Assembly: GCA_024697825.1 (NCBI GenBank)
Contig: JAILEP010000130.1
Span: 1 to 32,108, forward strand
Direction: 5' to 3'
From: Acholeplasmatales bacterium
Lineage (GTDB): Bacteria; Bacillota_I; Bacilli_A; Acholeplasmatales; Anaeroplasmataceae
DNA length: 32,108 nt
The position numbers were made by a program, and so were the translations under genes. Below are positions 24,340 to 31,424 of the stretch, one piece after another (position 1 is the stretch's first letter; the number at the start of each line of letters is the position of its first letter). The notes beneath the pieces are model-generated. The model did no database searches. It saw nothing but the letters and a program-made list of their open reading frames with translations, and was not told the DNA's origin.

Positions 24340-25983
24340 TTATGCTGCCCCCTTGCTAAACTTCATTTGATATTTAACTAGCTCAGGAATTGGAATTCTA
24401 ATGCTTTCCATATCAGCACTATTAATTGTGTATGTACCCTCTTCGTATGAAATAACGATAGGGTTACATCCACCCTTCATACCAATTGTTGCCTTATTCA
24501 TAACAACACCACATCTCTTACAGATGATATCTCCATCCTTTTCGTAGTAGCCAGCCTCACCACATGTTTCACAGGCATCAAGGCCAACACCATAGCACAT
24601 ATTAGGCTTTAATACGACAATAACTCTTGTGTTATATCCATCCTCTGTCTTATAGCCAAAGCGATGTAAATGCCCATCCTCAACCATTGTATATGGAATA
24701 TAAATATATCCATTATCCTCTGTTACCTCAAAGCCATCAGAGTCTGTATATGTATAATAATCATGAATAACAATTGGATCTTCAACTGGCGCTTCATTAA
24801 TTGAATTATCTGCAACTACATAAAGTGCAGTCATTGACAATATACCAACAATTGCAGATGTACCTGCTAGAATACTCCATCTAATACCATTTAGCCAACC
24901 AGCCTTAATCTTTCTCTTTTCAGCTGTATTACGATACTTAAGCTTTGTAGTATGTAATGTATAAATAAAGAAGATTATAGCAAGTGCTAAAATACCAACC
25001 GCAATATAATTTAAAATGTCACTATGAGCATCAATTTTTAAAATTTGACGATAAATATTATCACCAAAAATTACGATACTCTTAAAGAATTTTCTGGTTT
25101 TTCTAAAATAAGAATATGTTTTAGAAATTGTATTCATACCTGCAATAAACCAAGCAAGTGTAAAGATTGAATACATAATTATATAGCTATAAATCTTACT
25201 CTTTCTTTCAGTGATAATATTTAAAACCTTATATAAACCAACTGGAATGATAATTGAAATAATAACTCCTAATATATATCCTGATAGGAATACTAAATAG
25301 GTACTACTTAATACTCCAATCTCTGAATCATAATATTCAAATGGTATCTTAAATACCTTAGTGACATCGATAATGATAATAGCAAATAAAACTATACCTA
25401 AAAACATAAAGGTAATTGCATCAAGTAAATTCATTAAAGTAAAATTTAATACCTTAACATCAGGCATTGCCTCAAGCTCAGAATCCTCATATTTTCTATA
25501 TTTCTCAGGATTCTTTTTCTTTCTACCCTCATCCTTAGCTAGCTTCTTTTCAACTCTAGCCTCACCATTTTTAGGATCATTTTTTCTTATTTCCTCATAT
25601 TTCATTTCTTTAGCCTCACGCTTTTTAGCTAAAGAAATAATTCTTCTCTTTTTAAAATTTGGATATTTAATTCTTAGTGGAACACCATCAGTCTTCTTTC
25701 TTAATGGCTTAACACTAGTGACAATAGTCATAACAATAAATAATAAGAATGACCAAACAGTTAGATGTAGGAAGGTTAACATCATCTTATATTCCTTTGG
25801 TATTCTATAATTTAAACCAACGGTAGCGTAAATTACTGAGAATAAAAATCCTAATACTGCAAATATTGTCGCAATACGCATTCCAAGCTTGCCATATTTA
25901 GCCTTCGCATAGGCAAAGAATGCACCTATTGCAACCATAAATACCAATAATTCAGTTACTACGTCGCTTGTAAAATTAAACAT
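24340..25983 (-). CDS. DUF2318 Fe-S-type membrane protein of the P19/FTR1 iron cluster
   Basis: 547-residue polytopic membrane protein; start at Met12 of the track ORF, 8 nt after AAGGGG. The C-terminal ~130 residues are a DUF2318 domain: VGLDACETCGEAGYYEKDGDIICKRCGVVMNKATIGMKGGCNPI, with two CxxC pairs plus one Cys and a following extracytoplasmic topology. The N-terminal part has about seven to eight helices. Between the third and fourth helices lies an unusually charged cytosolic loop (~residues 105-175) full of Lys, Arg and Glu (AKKREAKEMKYEEIRKND...). In related loci this family sits between P19 and the MacB-like permeases and is suspected to be a redox partner for iron; the electron donor is unknown. 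Confidence 0.87.
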   Translation of the reverse strand: MFNFTSDVVTELLVFMVAIGAFFAYAKAKYGKLGMRIATIFAVLGFLFSVIYATVGLNYRIPKEYKMMLTFLHLTVWSFLLFIVMTIVTSVKPLRKKTDGVPLRIKYPNFKKRRIISLAKKREAKEMKYEEIRKNDPKNGEARVEKKLAKDEGRKKKNPEKYRKYEDSELEAMPDVKVLNFTLMNLLDAITFMFLGIVLFAIIIIDVTKVFKIPFEYYDSEIGVLSSTYLVFLSGYILGVIISIIIPVGLYKVLNIITERKSKIYSYIIMYSIFTLAWFIAGMNTISKTYSYFRKTRKFFKSIVIFGDNIYRQILKIDAHSDILNYIAVGILALAIIFFIYTLHTTKLKYRNTAEKRKIKAGWLNGIRWSILAGTSAIVGILSMTALYVVADNSINEAPVEDPIVIHDYYTYTDSDGFEVTEDNGYIYIPYTMVEDGHLHRFGYKTEDGYNTRVIVVLKPNMCYGVGLDACETCGEAGYYEKDGDIICKRCGVVMNKATIGMKGGCNPIVISYEEGTYTINSADMESIRIPIPELVKYQMKFSKGAA

Positions 25984-26039
25984 AATAAAAACCCCTTTAC
26001 TAATAAAACAATACAAATACGCCTAAAAGGTACACTTTT

Positions 26040-26053
26040 TATACGCGCGTATA
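26040..26053. repeat. 14-bp perfect palindrome TATACGCGCGTATA
   Basis: Perfect inverted repeat with a GC-rich core in an AT-rich gap between the P19 and DUF2318 genes, 13 nt downstream (in transcription) of the larger hairpin. It may be part of the same RNA structure or an operator; no matching copy was noticed elsewhere. Confidence 0.5.
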
Positions 26054-26090
26054 AAACGGAAAATAATCGGCGAAGTTTTCCCCCGCCGAT
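26053..26090 (-). terminator. Intra-operon hairpin after P19 (partial terminator or processing site)
   Basis: Minus-strand stem ATCGGCG/CGCCGAT with loop GGGGAAAACTT, followed by TATTTTCCGTTTTATA. It sits ~48 nt after the P19 stop and ~70 nt before the DUF2318 start, in the longest gap inside the operon. It would allow more FTR1-P19 message than downstream message. Confidence 0.6.
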
Positions 26091-26137
26091 CACTATATAG
26101 CCAGTTATTACGAGGTTATCGTAAAACTAAATAGCTA

Positions 26138-26713
26138 TTAGATTTCCCATTCGCCTTCCTTGTAATCCCATTCAACACTGATTGTCTGTGTTTCAGGATA
26201 TACAGAAGATTCAGGACCTGTAGTCTCATCTGTATGGATTAAATAAGTAGTTGTTGTATCTGGGAACTTGATTGTGAATGTTAAATCATATGTACCAGAG
26301 CCGTTTAATGTTACGTTTGCACCATAGTGAGGACCATCTGATGCAGCCATTGGCATGAAAGTACCTTCATCAACAGTAGCGCCATTCTGAGATACTACAT
26401 ATTCAATAGTTAAATATGGAACCCAATCACCCTTACCATAACCATAGTCATTTTCAGTAGCCTTAACGTCTAACTCTAAGTGACAAGAAGCTGTAGTAGA
26501 TGACTGACCATCTGTTAAATCACAAGCCTGGAAATAAACTGCATTGCACTCTAAGAATGCTACTGTCTTAGGCTCATCGAAGATATCAACCTCGTTGAAA
26601 CCTGCACTTTCTTCCTCTTCAACGCTTGAAGCAGCTGAATCAGAACCACATGATGCTAATGCACCAACTAAACTTGCAGCAACAAGTACTGCACCTAATC
26701 TCTTTAATTTCAT
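26138..26713 (-). CDS. P19-type (Tpd) high-affinity iron-binding lipoprotein
   Basis: Extracytoplasmic metal-binding protein of the P19/Tp34 family that delivers iron in FTR1 systems. Lipobox LVGALASC gives lipidated C22, so here it is membrane-tethered and not periplasmic. The immunoglobulin-like domain has the family block WVPYLTIEY...GTFMPMAASDGPHYGANV. Equivalents of the metal site of Campylobacter P19 are H78 (SCHLELDV), M120/M122 (FMPM), H129 (DGPHYG) and H160 (LIHTDETTG). Length 191. It follows FTR1 by 62 nt with a small hairpin in the gap and uses GGAAGG as SD. P19 binds copper plus iron/manganese in studied species; actual metal here is unproven. Confidence 0.93.
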   Translation of the reverse strand: MKLKRLGAVLVAASLVGALASCGSDSAASSVEEEESAGFNEVDIFDEPKTVAFLECNAVYFQACDLTDGQSSTTASCHLELDVKATENDYGYGKGDWVPYLTIEYVVSQNGATVDEGTFMPMAASDGPHYGANVTLNGSGTYDLTFTIKFPDTTTTYLIHTDETTGPESSVYPETQTISVEWDYKEGEWEI

Positions 26714-26775
26714 TTCGTTTTTCCTTCCTTTTTCTTTCTATATGATAAACTGTCTAGGAAACAGTATATCCCAAA

Positions 26776-28323
26776 TTATTCTACTGACTCTTCAGTAGCC
26801 TCTGCTACAGGGGTGTCAGCTTCCCCTTCTTGAATTTCTGATACTTCATCAGATTCAACACTTTCCTCTTGCGCATCATCAATAACATTCTTAGATTCTG
26901 CTTTAGCCTTAAGCTTCTTATTCTTCTTTAGCTGAATTATGAATAAAACTGTTAAAGCGATAAATAAAATTATCTGAGGAATGATAGTACCCCAAACTGG
27001 GTAAATACCAAAGAAGTTTAATACCTCATTTTCAATCATCCATTCAAGACTTGGGCTAATTAACTGAGATGATGCATTTAATACACCTGAATCAAATAAT
27101 AATTCCCAAATACCTGCACCAATAAAGGCAACTGCCATAATAGACATTAAAATACTTGTTACCATGAAGAATGGCTTTAATGGTAGCTTGATTGAGTAAA
27201 CTCTAATTAAGAAATATACAACAAGGATTAATGCAATACCTAATCCTAAGCCAAGCCATACAGCTCCAATGCTTGTCGTAGCTGTAATCATAGGCTGATA
27301 GAATAGTACTACCTCGGCTCCTTCTCTAAATACAGCAAGGAATGCTGTAAATGCTATTGAGAAGACACCACCCTTATTAACTGAATTTGTAATAGATTTA
27401 TTAAGATATTTTGTCCATGCCTCTGTTTCTGATTTAGAAATCAACCAGTTCGATACGTAAATAATTACAACAACTGCTATCAAGGCTGTTACACCCTCAA
27501 TTACCTCCTGTGAAGTAGTTGACATCTTAATTAAATTAATTAGGAATGCTAATAGGAAGCTTGCTGCAACTGCAACAGCTACACCAATATAAATCCACTT
27601 TAGCTTATCCTTATTTCCTGTCTTAGCCATATATGCTGCAAGTGCAGATACAATTAATACTGCTTCTAATCCTTCACGGATCATAATACCGAAGCAAGCT
27701 AGGAATGTAGGCCAGAATGTATTTGAGCTGCCATCCTCTGAATAGAAAATATCATCAAGTATAGCTGCATCTGTTCTTAAATCCTCAATTAGCTCATCAA
27801 CTGATGTGCATAAAGCATCATAACTTCCAGACTGATTATATAATTTTTTTATTTCACTGAACTTTAATTCCATTTCAGTTACTCTCGCACCTGAAATAAA
27901 ACCATTAACCATTTTTTCAAAACCACAAGTGTCATACCATCTACCATAAATGTAGCCTAGGCAATCCTTGTAGTTATATTCCTTGTTCACATAAGCAGAA
28001 AGCTCTTCCTCTCTACCTTCTGGAACAACAATATAGTCAATGCCTGTCCCACCATTTTCATAGTCGTAATAAAGCTCAAGACCCTTTCTAGCAAGTCTTT
28101 CAATTCTATCTGTTACATTATCCCAAGTATAAGTAATATCTCCATCAGGGTTTTCTGTCTTCTGCCACTGAGTGTATGTTAAATATACAGGAGCGTCTGC
28201 ATCATATGCTGCAAGAGCTGGCATATGAACAGGTAATAATAACAAAATAGCTGCAAACATTATTGCAAAAATTACCTTAAGCGATACACGGCGATGCTTC
28301 TTATTATCCAAAGCATTTTCCAT
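26776..28323 (-). CDS. FTR1/EfeU-like iron permease with N-terminal extracytoplasmic domain
   Basis: Oxidase-dependent-type iron permease. After a signal-anchor (residues ~14-37, ending PALAA) comes a ~170-residue extracytoplasmic helical domain with Cys121 and Cys133. The FTR1 membrane domain follows with the two signature repeats REGLE (216-220) and REGAE (333-337), whose Glu residues carry ferric iron. About seven helices are seen in this part. The C-terminus is cytosolic, charged and repetitive (EEATEESVE-like). GAGGAA precedes the ATG by 5 nt. It is the first gene after a strong promoter with an operator-like palindrome, and P19 follows. No multicopper oxidase or DyP peroxidase is nearby, as in Campylobacter-type P19/FTR1 loci. 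Confidence 0.93.
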   Translation of the reverse strand: MENALDNKKHRRVSLKVIFAIMFAAILLLLPVHMPALAAYDADAPVYLTYTQWQKTENPDGDITYTWDNVTDRIERLARKGLELYYDYENGGTGIDYIVVPEGREEELSAYVNKEYNYKDCLGYIYGRWYDTCGFEKMVNGFISGARVTEMELKFSEIKKLYNQSGSYDALCTSVDELIEDLRTDAAILDDIFYSEDGSSNTFWPTFLACFGIMIREGLEAVLIVSALAAYMAKTGNKDKLKWIYIGVAVAVAASFLLAFLINLIKMSTTSQEVIEGVTALIAVVVIIYVSNWLISKSETEAWTKYLNKSITNSVNKGGVFSIAFTAFLAVFREGAEVVLFYQPMITATTSIGAVWLGLGLGIALILVVYFLIRVYSIKLPLKPFFMVTSILMSIMAVAFIGAGIWELLFDSGVLNASSQLISPSLEWMIENEVLNFFGIYPVWGTIIPQIILFIALTVLFIIQLKKNKKLKAKAESKNVIDDAQEESVESDEVSEIQEGEADTPVAEATEESVE

Positions 28324-28413
28324 GATTCTTCCTCTTTTCTCCTATGATTAAATTTTCTCATTTTCCCGGTTTTATCAACAATTTTCGTTGAATGGTTAAC
28401 CAAAGTTAACCGA

Positions 28414-28433
28414 GTTAGTTAACGTTAACTAAC
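28414..28433. promoter_or_regulatory. 20-bp perfect palindrome, proposed repressor site of FTR1 promoter
   Basis: GTTAGTTAACGTTAACTAAC is a perfect inverted repeat starting 7 nt after the -10 box, i.e. at the expected transcription start. TTAG...CTAA ends resemble DtxR/IdeR boxes (TTAGGTTAGSCTAACCTAA), hence the proposed metal regulator; this is inference. GTTAAC repeats continue to 28394. Confidence 0.7.
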
Positions 28434-28440
28434 CGAAAAT

Positions 28441-28469
28441 ATTATATTCAAGATTTTTTCAACTGTCAA
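28441..28469 (-). promoter_or_regulatory. Promoter of the iron/redox operon
   Basis: Consensus minus-strand TTGACA (28464-28469), 17-nt spacer, TATAAT (28441-28446). Expected start near 28434, directly at the palindrome. Confidence 0.85.
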
Positions 28470-28501
28470 CATACTATAATTAAATTTTTATTATTATTTT
28501 T

Positions 28502-28516
28502 GTGAAATCGCTTACG
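28502..28516 (+). promoter_or_regulatory. cre-like motif, second copy of the GTGAAATCGCTT 12-mer
   Basis: TGAAATCGCTTACG matches the loose cre pattern TGnAAnCGnWnnCA at all but the last position. The first 12 bases GTGAAATCGCTT also occur at 12552-12563 on the minus strand. Position is upstream of both promoters, so activation or a different regulator is possible. Confidence 0.3.
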
Positions 28517-28560
28517 ATACAAAACATTTATAAACGTAAAATGAAAATCCTTTTATATTC

Positions 28561-28612
28561 TTGACTTATGTCATAAACCCATCTATAATAATTGCTGTTA
28601 GTTATATCTAAC
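28561..28612 (+). promoter_or_regulatory. Promoter and operator of the DUF4418-permease-ATPase unit
   Basis: TTGACT (28561-28566), 17-nt spacer, TATAAT (28584-28589), then after exactly 7 nt a near-palindrome GTTAGTTATATCTAAC (28597-28612, one mismatched pair). The geometry and the GTTAGTTA half-site match the FTR1 promoter. AAGGAG and the ATG follow at once. Confidence 0.75.
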
Positions 28613-28626
28613 CAAAGGAGTAAAAA

Positions 28627-29043
28627 ATGAAAAATAAAAAGTTAATTATTGTAGTGCTAAGTAGTATTACTGCTCTATTATCATTATTCTTATTAATTGG
28701 TAGTCAGTGGATATTTACTGTTTGCCAAAGTGAAGGCACTCACGGCTGTACAAATGCAGATCACGCTATCCTTGGAATGTCTATTATTATGATTTTAACA
28801 GCTTGCTCTGCTTTAATATTTAGAGATGAAAAAAGCTTAATTATAGCTTCTTCTTTAAATTTTGCAGAAAGCTTTATGTGTATGCTTTTAGCATCTGCTA
28901 TTTTAAGCTTCTGTAAGATGGAGACAATGTCTTGTGTTGCAAAATTCAAGCCATTTGTTATTATTATGGGAGTCATTATTATGATTTCATCTGCTATTAA
29001 TTTATTATATGGCCTATATCAGCTTAAGAAAGGAAATCACTAA
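28627..29043 (+). CDS. DUF4418 family four-helix membrane protein
   Basis: 138-residue integral membrane protein with four helices (about 7-27, 47-65, 71-92, 108-130). Two short loops carry paired cysteines: VCQSEGTHGC after helix 1, with the following TNADH, and FCKMETMSC after helix 3. With a cytosolic N-terminus both loops face outside and could bind metal or form disulfides. The pattern (C...C...A.LG at the second helix, C..M.C at the third loop) matches DUF4418, a family of unknown function that often accompanies MacB-like permeases. Its TAA overlaps the ATG of the permease. The gene is expressed from a promoter matched to that of FTR1, so an iron-related role is inferred. Confidence 0.82.
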   Translation: MKNKKLIIVVLSSITALLSLFLLIGSQWIFTVCQSEGTHGCTNADHAILGMSIIMILTACSALIFRDEKSLIIASSLNFAESFMCMLLASAILSFCKMETMSCVAKFKPFVIIMGVIIMISSAINLLYGLYQLKKGNH

Positions 29044-30278
29044 TGCAAAGAATCTTCAACAGTCTAACCTTTAAAAATTTAATCGGTAGACCTGCAAGAT
29101 CTATAATGCTAATCCTATTATCTTTAATTATGTCGTTTACAATTATTGCAGGTACTCTTGCAATATCAGGTGTAAGTAGCGGAATTGACGCAGCTGAAGG
29201 AAGGCTTGGAGCTGATATTATGGTTTTACCATATCAAGCAGGCTCTCGTTCTACTGAATATACACTCCAGGGAAATAATGGTAGATATTATACTTCTATT
29301 AATTATGTTCCTGCTAGCTTAAATACTGAGGGTGTAGATAAGGTATCCTACCAATATGTACTTTCTACTCTTGCAGCATCATGCTGTGATTCTAAGGTTA
29401 CAATTTATGGCTTTGTTCAGGAAGGAACATATAAGGATTTTACTATTTCACCTTGGATTTCATCTAAATATAGTGTTAGCACCCTAAAAATAGGTGAAAT
29501 AATCGTTGGTGCTGATTTAGTTTTAGATAAAGGTGATACCTTTACAGCTTATGATTATGAATTATCTGTTGTAGCTCGTATGGATAAGACTGATACATAC
29601 CTTGATACTGCAATTTATGCATCTATTGAAACTATTCAAGATATTTATGATTCTAATTCATCTACTCTTGCAAATTCAGGAGCTTTAAATCCATCTAGCT
29701 ATGTTTCAAGCATTTTAATTAATGTTAAGAATGGCTATGAAATTGATGATGTAGTTGCTAATTTAAAATTCTCATTAGGATATACAGATACTCATTCTAA
29801 TTATGGATATTATGTAATTGGTTCTGATGAAATATTATCTAATATTGGTGACAATTTAAGTACAGTTTCAAGTATTATTACAGCCTTAATTGTTGTAATT
29901 TGGATATTATCATTCCTAATTATGGCAGTTACATATACAATGATGATTAATGAACGTAAAAAGGAATTTGCAATTATGCGAGTTGTAGGCGCTTCTAAAT
30001 CAAAGCTTTCAAGCATAGTCTTTAAGGAGGCTCTAGCTATTAATTTAGTTGGTGGTATTATTGGTACATTACTTGGCTCATTATTAGTATTATTATTTAA
30101 GAGCTCTGTTGAAAATATGCTAGGTCTTCCATTTGTAATGCCAGATTGGTATATCATTATTATCTTTATTATTGGTTCAATACTATTCGCTGCGGCAGCT
30201 GGTGCGATTTCTTCTCTTATTTCGACAAGAAAGATTAATAAGATTGATCCTGCTTATACATTAAGGGAGGATAATTAA
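29043..30278 (+). CDS. FtsX/MacB-type ABC permease (third permease of the locus)
   Basis: 411 residues: N-terminal helix (RPARSIMLILLSLIMSFTIIAGTLAIS), extracytoplasmic core with a MacB_PCD-like start (SSGIDAAEGRLGADIMVLP), then three helices; the coupling segment is MMINERKKEFAIMRVVGASKSKL. It starts on the last base of the DUF4418 stop and is followed after 1 nt by its ATPase gene, so the three genes form one translationally linked unit. The FTR1 side has two permeases for one ATPase, whereas this unit has one permease, suggesting a homodimer. Substrate unknown. Confidence 0.9.
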   Translation: MQRIFNSLTFKNLIGRPARSIMLILLSLIMSFTIIAGTLAISGVSSGIDAAEGRLGADIMVLPYQAGSRSTEYTLQGNNGRYYTSINYVPASLNTEGVDKVSYQYVLSTLAASCCDSKVTIYGFVQEGTYKDFTISPWISSKYSVSTLKIGEIIVGADLVLDKGDTFTAYDYELSVVARMDKTDTYLDTAIYASIETIQDIYDSNSSTLANSGALNPSSYVSSILINVKNGYEIDDVVANLKFSLGYTDTHSNYGYYVIGSDEILSNIGDNLSTVSSIITALIVVIWILSFLIMAVTYTMMINERKKEFAIMRVVGASKSKLSSIVFKEALAINLVGGIIGTLLGSLLVLLFKSSVENMLGLPFVMPDWYIIIIFIIGSILFAAAAGAISSLISTRKINKIDPAYTLREDN

Positions 30279-30279
30279 T

Positions 30280-30945
30280 ATGATTTTAAAGGCTCAAAAT
30301 ATTAAAATGGAATTCGAAAGAAAAAGAAAGGATACTAATATCCTTGAGGTTTTAAATGAATTCAATTTAGAAGTACCTGAAGGAAAGCTTCTATTAATTA
30401 TGGGTGAATCAGGTAAAGGTAAAACTACAATACTAAATATAATATCAGGTCTTCTTAACCCAACCGAAGGTAATGTATTTTTAGATGAAACTGATATTTA
30501 TTCATTAAATGATAAGGAATTATCTAAATTAAGAAGTGAAAACTTCGGTATGGTACCACAAGGACAAACCTTACTTAGAAGCTTAAATGTATTAGATAAT
30601 ATTCTTCTTCCAATTAAGCTTTATAGAAATCCTAGTGATGATGATATTAAAAGAGCTAAGGATTTAATTGATGAAATGGGAATTACAGATTTAATTGATG
30701 TAATGCCAAGTGAAATGAGCGGTGGTGAATTAAGACGTGCCGCAATCGCAAGAGCGTTAATTAATAATCCAAAGATTTTATTTGCGGATGAACCAACATC
30801 TGATCTAGATTCTAAGAATCGTAATATGATTATTGATATCTTTAAGGCTCAAAGAGATAAAGGTGTGTCAGTTGTTATGGTAACACATGATGATTCACTA
30901 AAGGATATTGCAGATATTTTAATTAACTTAAATGAAGAGGCATAA
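30280..30945 (+). CDS. ABC transporter ATPase partner of the DUF4418-linked permease
   Basis: 221-residue MacB/LolD-type ATPase. Walker A GESGKGKT, Q-loop MVPQGQ, signature MSGGELRR, Walker B ILFADEPTSDLD and H-loop VTHDD are all present. ADEPTSDLD and MSGGE differ from the ADEPTGNLD and LSGGE of the other ATPase in this window, so the two transporters are not a recent duplication. GGGAGG lies inside the permease end. Last gene of its unit before a strong terminator. Confidence 0.93.
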   Translation: MILKAQNIKMEFERKRKDTNILEVLNEFNLEVPEGKLLLIMGESGKGKTTILNIISGLLNPTEGNVFLDETDIYSLNDKELSKLRSENFGMVPQGQTLLRSLNVLDNILLPIKLYRNPSDDDIKRAKDLIDEMGITDLIDVMPSEMSGGELRRAAIARALINNPKILFADEPTSDLDSKNRNMIIDIFKAQRDKGVSVVMVTHDDSLKDIADILINLNEEA

Positions 30946-30950
30946 GAAAA

Positions 30951-30982
30951 GGGATTACACATTTCGTGTAATCCCTATTTTT
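30951..30982. terminator. Bidirectional terminator after the ATPase gene
   Basis: Perfect 10-bp stem GGGATTACAC/GTGTAATCCC with a 5-nt loop, followed by TATTTTTT on the plus strand and CTTTTC on the minus strand. It also ends the convergent 112-residue gene. Confidence 0.9.
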
Positions 30983-31320
30983 TAATATCTAAGTGCAAGT
31001 CTTTCCTTCTGCTGCTTTCTTCTAATTTGAAGCTTTCTAATACCAATAGTTAAAGCTGCACAGAATGGGAAGAATGGAGTACCAGGAAGTAACCAGAACC
31101 CCCAACAAGATGAGCCAACACCAATTAGCCATGGCTTATCAAATGTAAATCCAAGTGCCATAGGAACCCAAACCTCAGATCCTATTAATAAAACAACTAG
31201 GATAAATAAAACAACGGTTTTCCATGAAAAATATTCTTTAAACAATCTTTTAATAGATGTTTTACAATAATAAAACGCAAACACAATTAATAATAAAAGC
31301 TTTGCCCATATCTTCTTCAT
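30982..31320 (-). CDS. Small membrane protein of unknown function
   Basis: 112 residues, no family recognised. Two clear hydrophobic segments (residues ~6-19 and ~35-53) with a basic linker between (KTSIKRLFKEYF), a third weaker one rich in Gly, Trp, Pro and Phe (IGVGSSCWGFWLLPGTPFFPFCAAL), and a strongly basic tail (RKLQIRRKQQKERLALRY). The ending suggests a cytosolic C-terminus. A good GGAGG site precedes the ATG and a terminator follows, supporting a real gene. It is convergent to the iron-linked ABC unit, with no evidence of a shared function. Confidence 0.65.
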   Translation of the reverse strand: MKKIWAKLLLLIVFAFYYCKTSIKRLFKEYFSWKTVVLFILVVLLIGSEVWVPMALGFTFDKPWLIGVGSSCWGFWLLPGTPFFPFCAALTIGIRKLQIRRKQQKERLALRY

Positions 31321-31424
31321 ATACTCGCCTCCTCACCCAAAATAAAATAACTACCTCAAATCATATTGTAACACATATAAGCTATTTTGTAACAATATAT
31401 TTACATTTGTTAAAATTTTGTTAA

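Larger units (their letters stand above)
28324..28626. other. Divergent regulatory intergenic region of the iron loci
   Basis: 303 bases with no gene. It holds two outward-facing promoters, two matched palindromes, a series of GTTAAC cores at 28395, 28405, 28418 and 28424, and a cre-like motif at 28503-28516. The FTR1 leader would be ~110 nt and includes TGGTTAACCA (28393-28402) as a second palindrome. I see no riboswitch. Confidence 0.8.

Noticed and set aside
26749-26765. ACTGT...ACAGT hairpin between FTR1 and P19 as a terminator
   Set aside because: Only 5-6 bp with a weak stem and no T-run on the minus strand; readthrough is expected.
31358-31400. Repeated TTGTAACA in the gap before the 112-residue gene
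   Set aside because: Two short AT-rich copies without promoter-consistent spacing; not enough for an operator claim.
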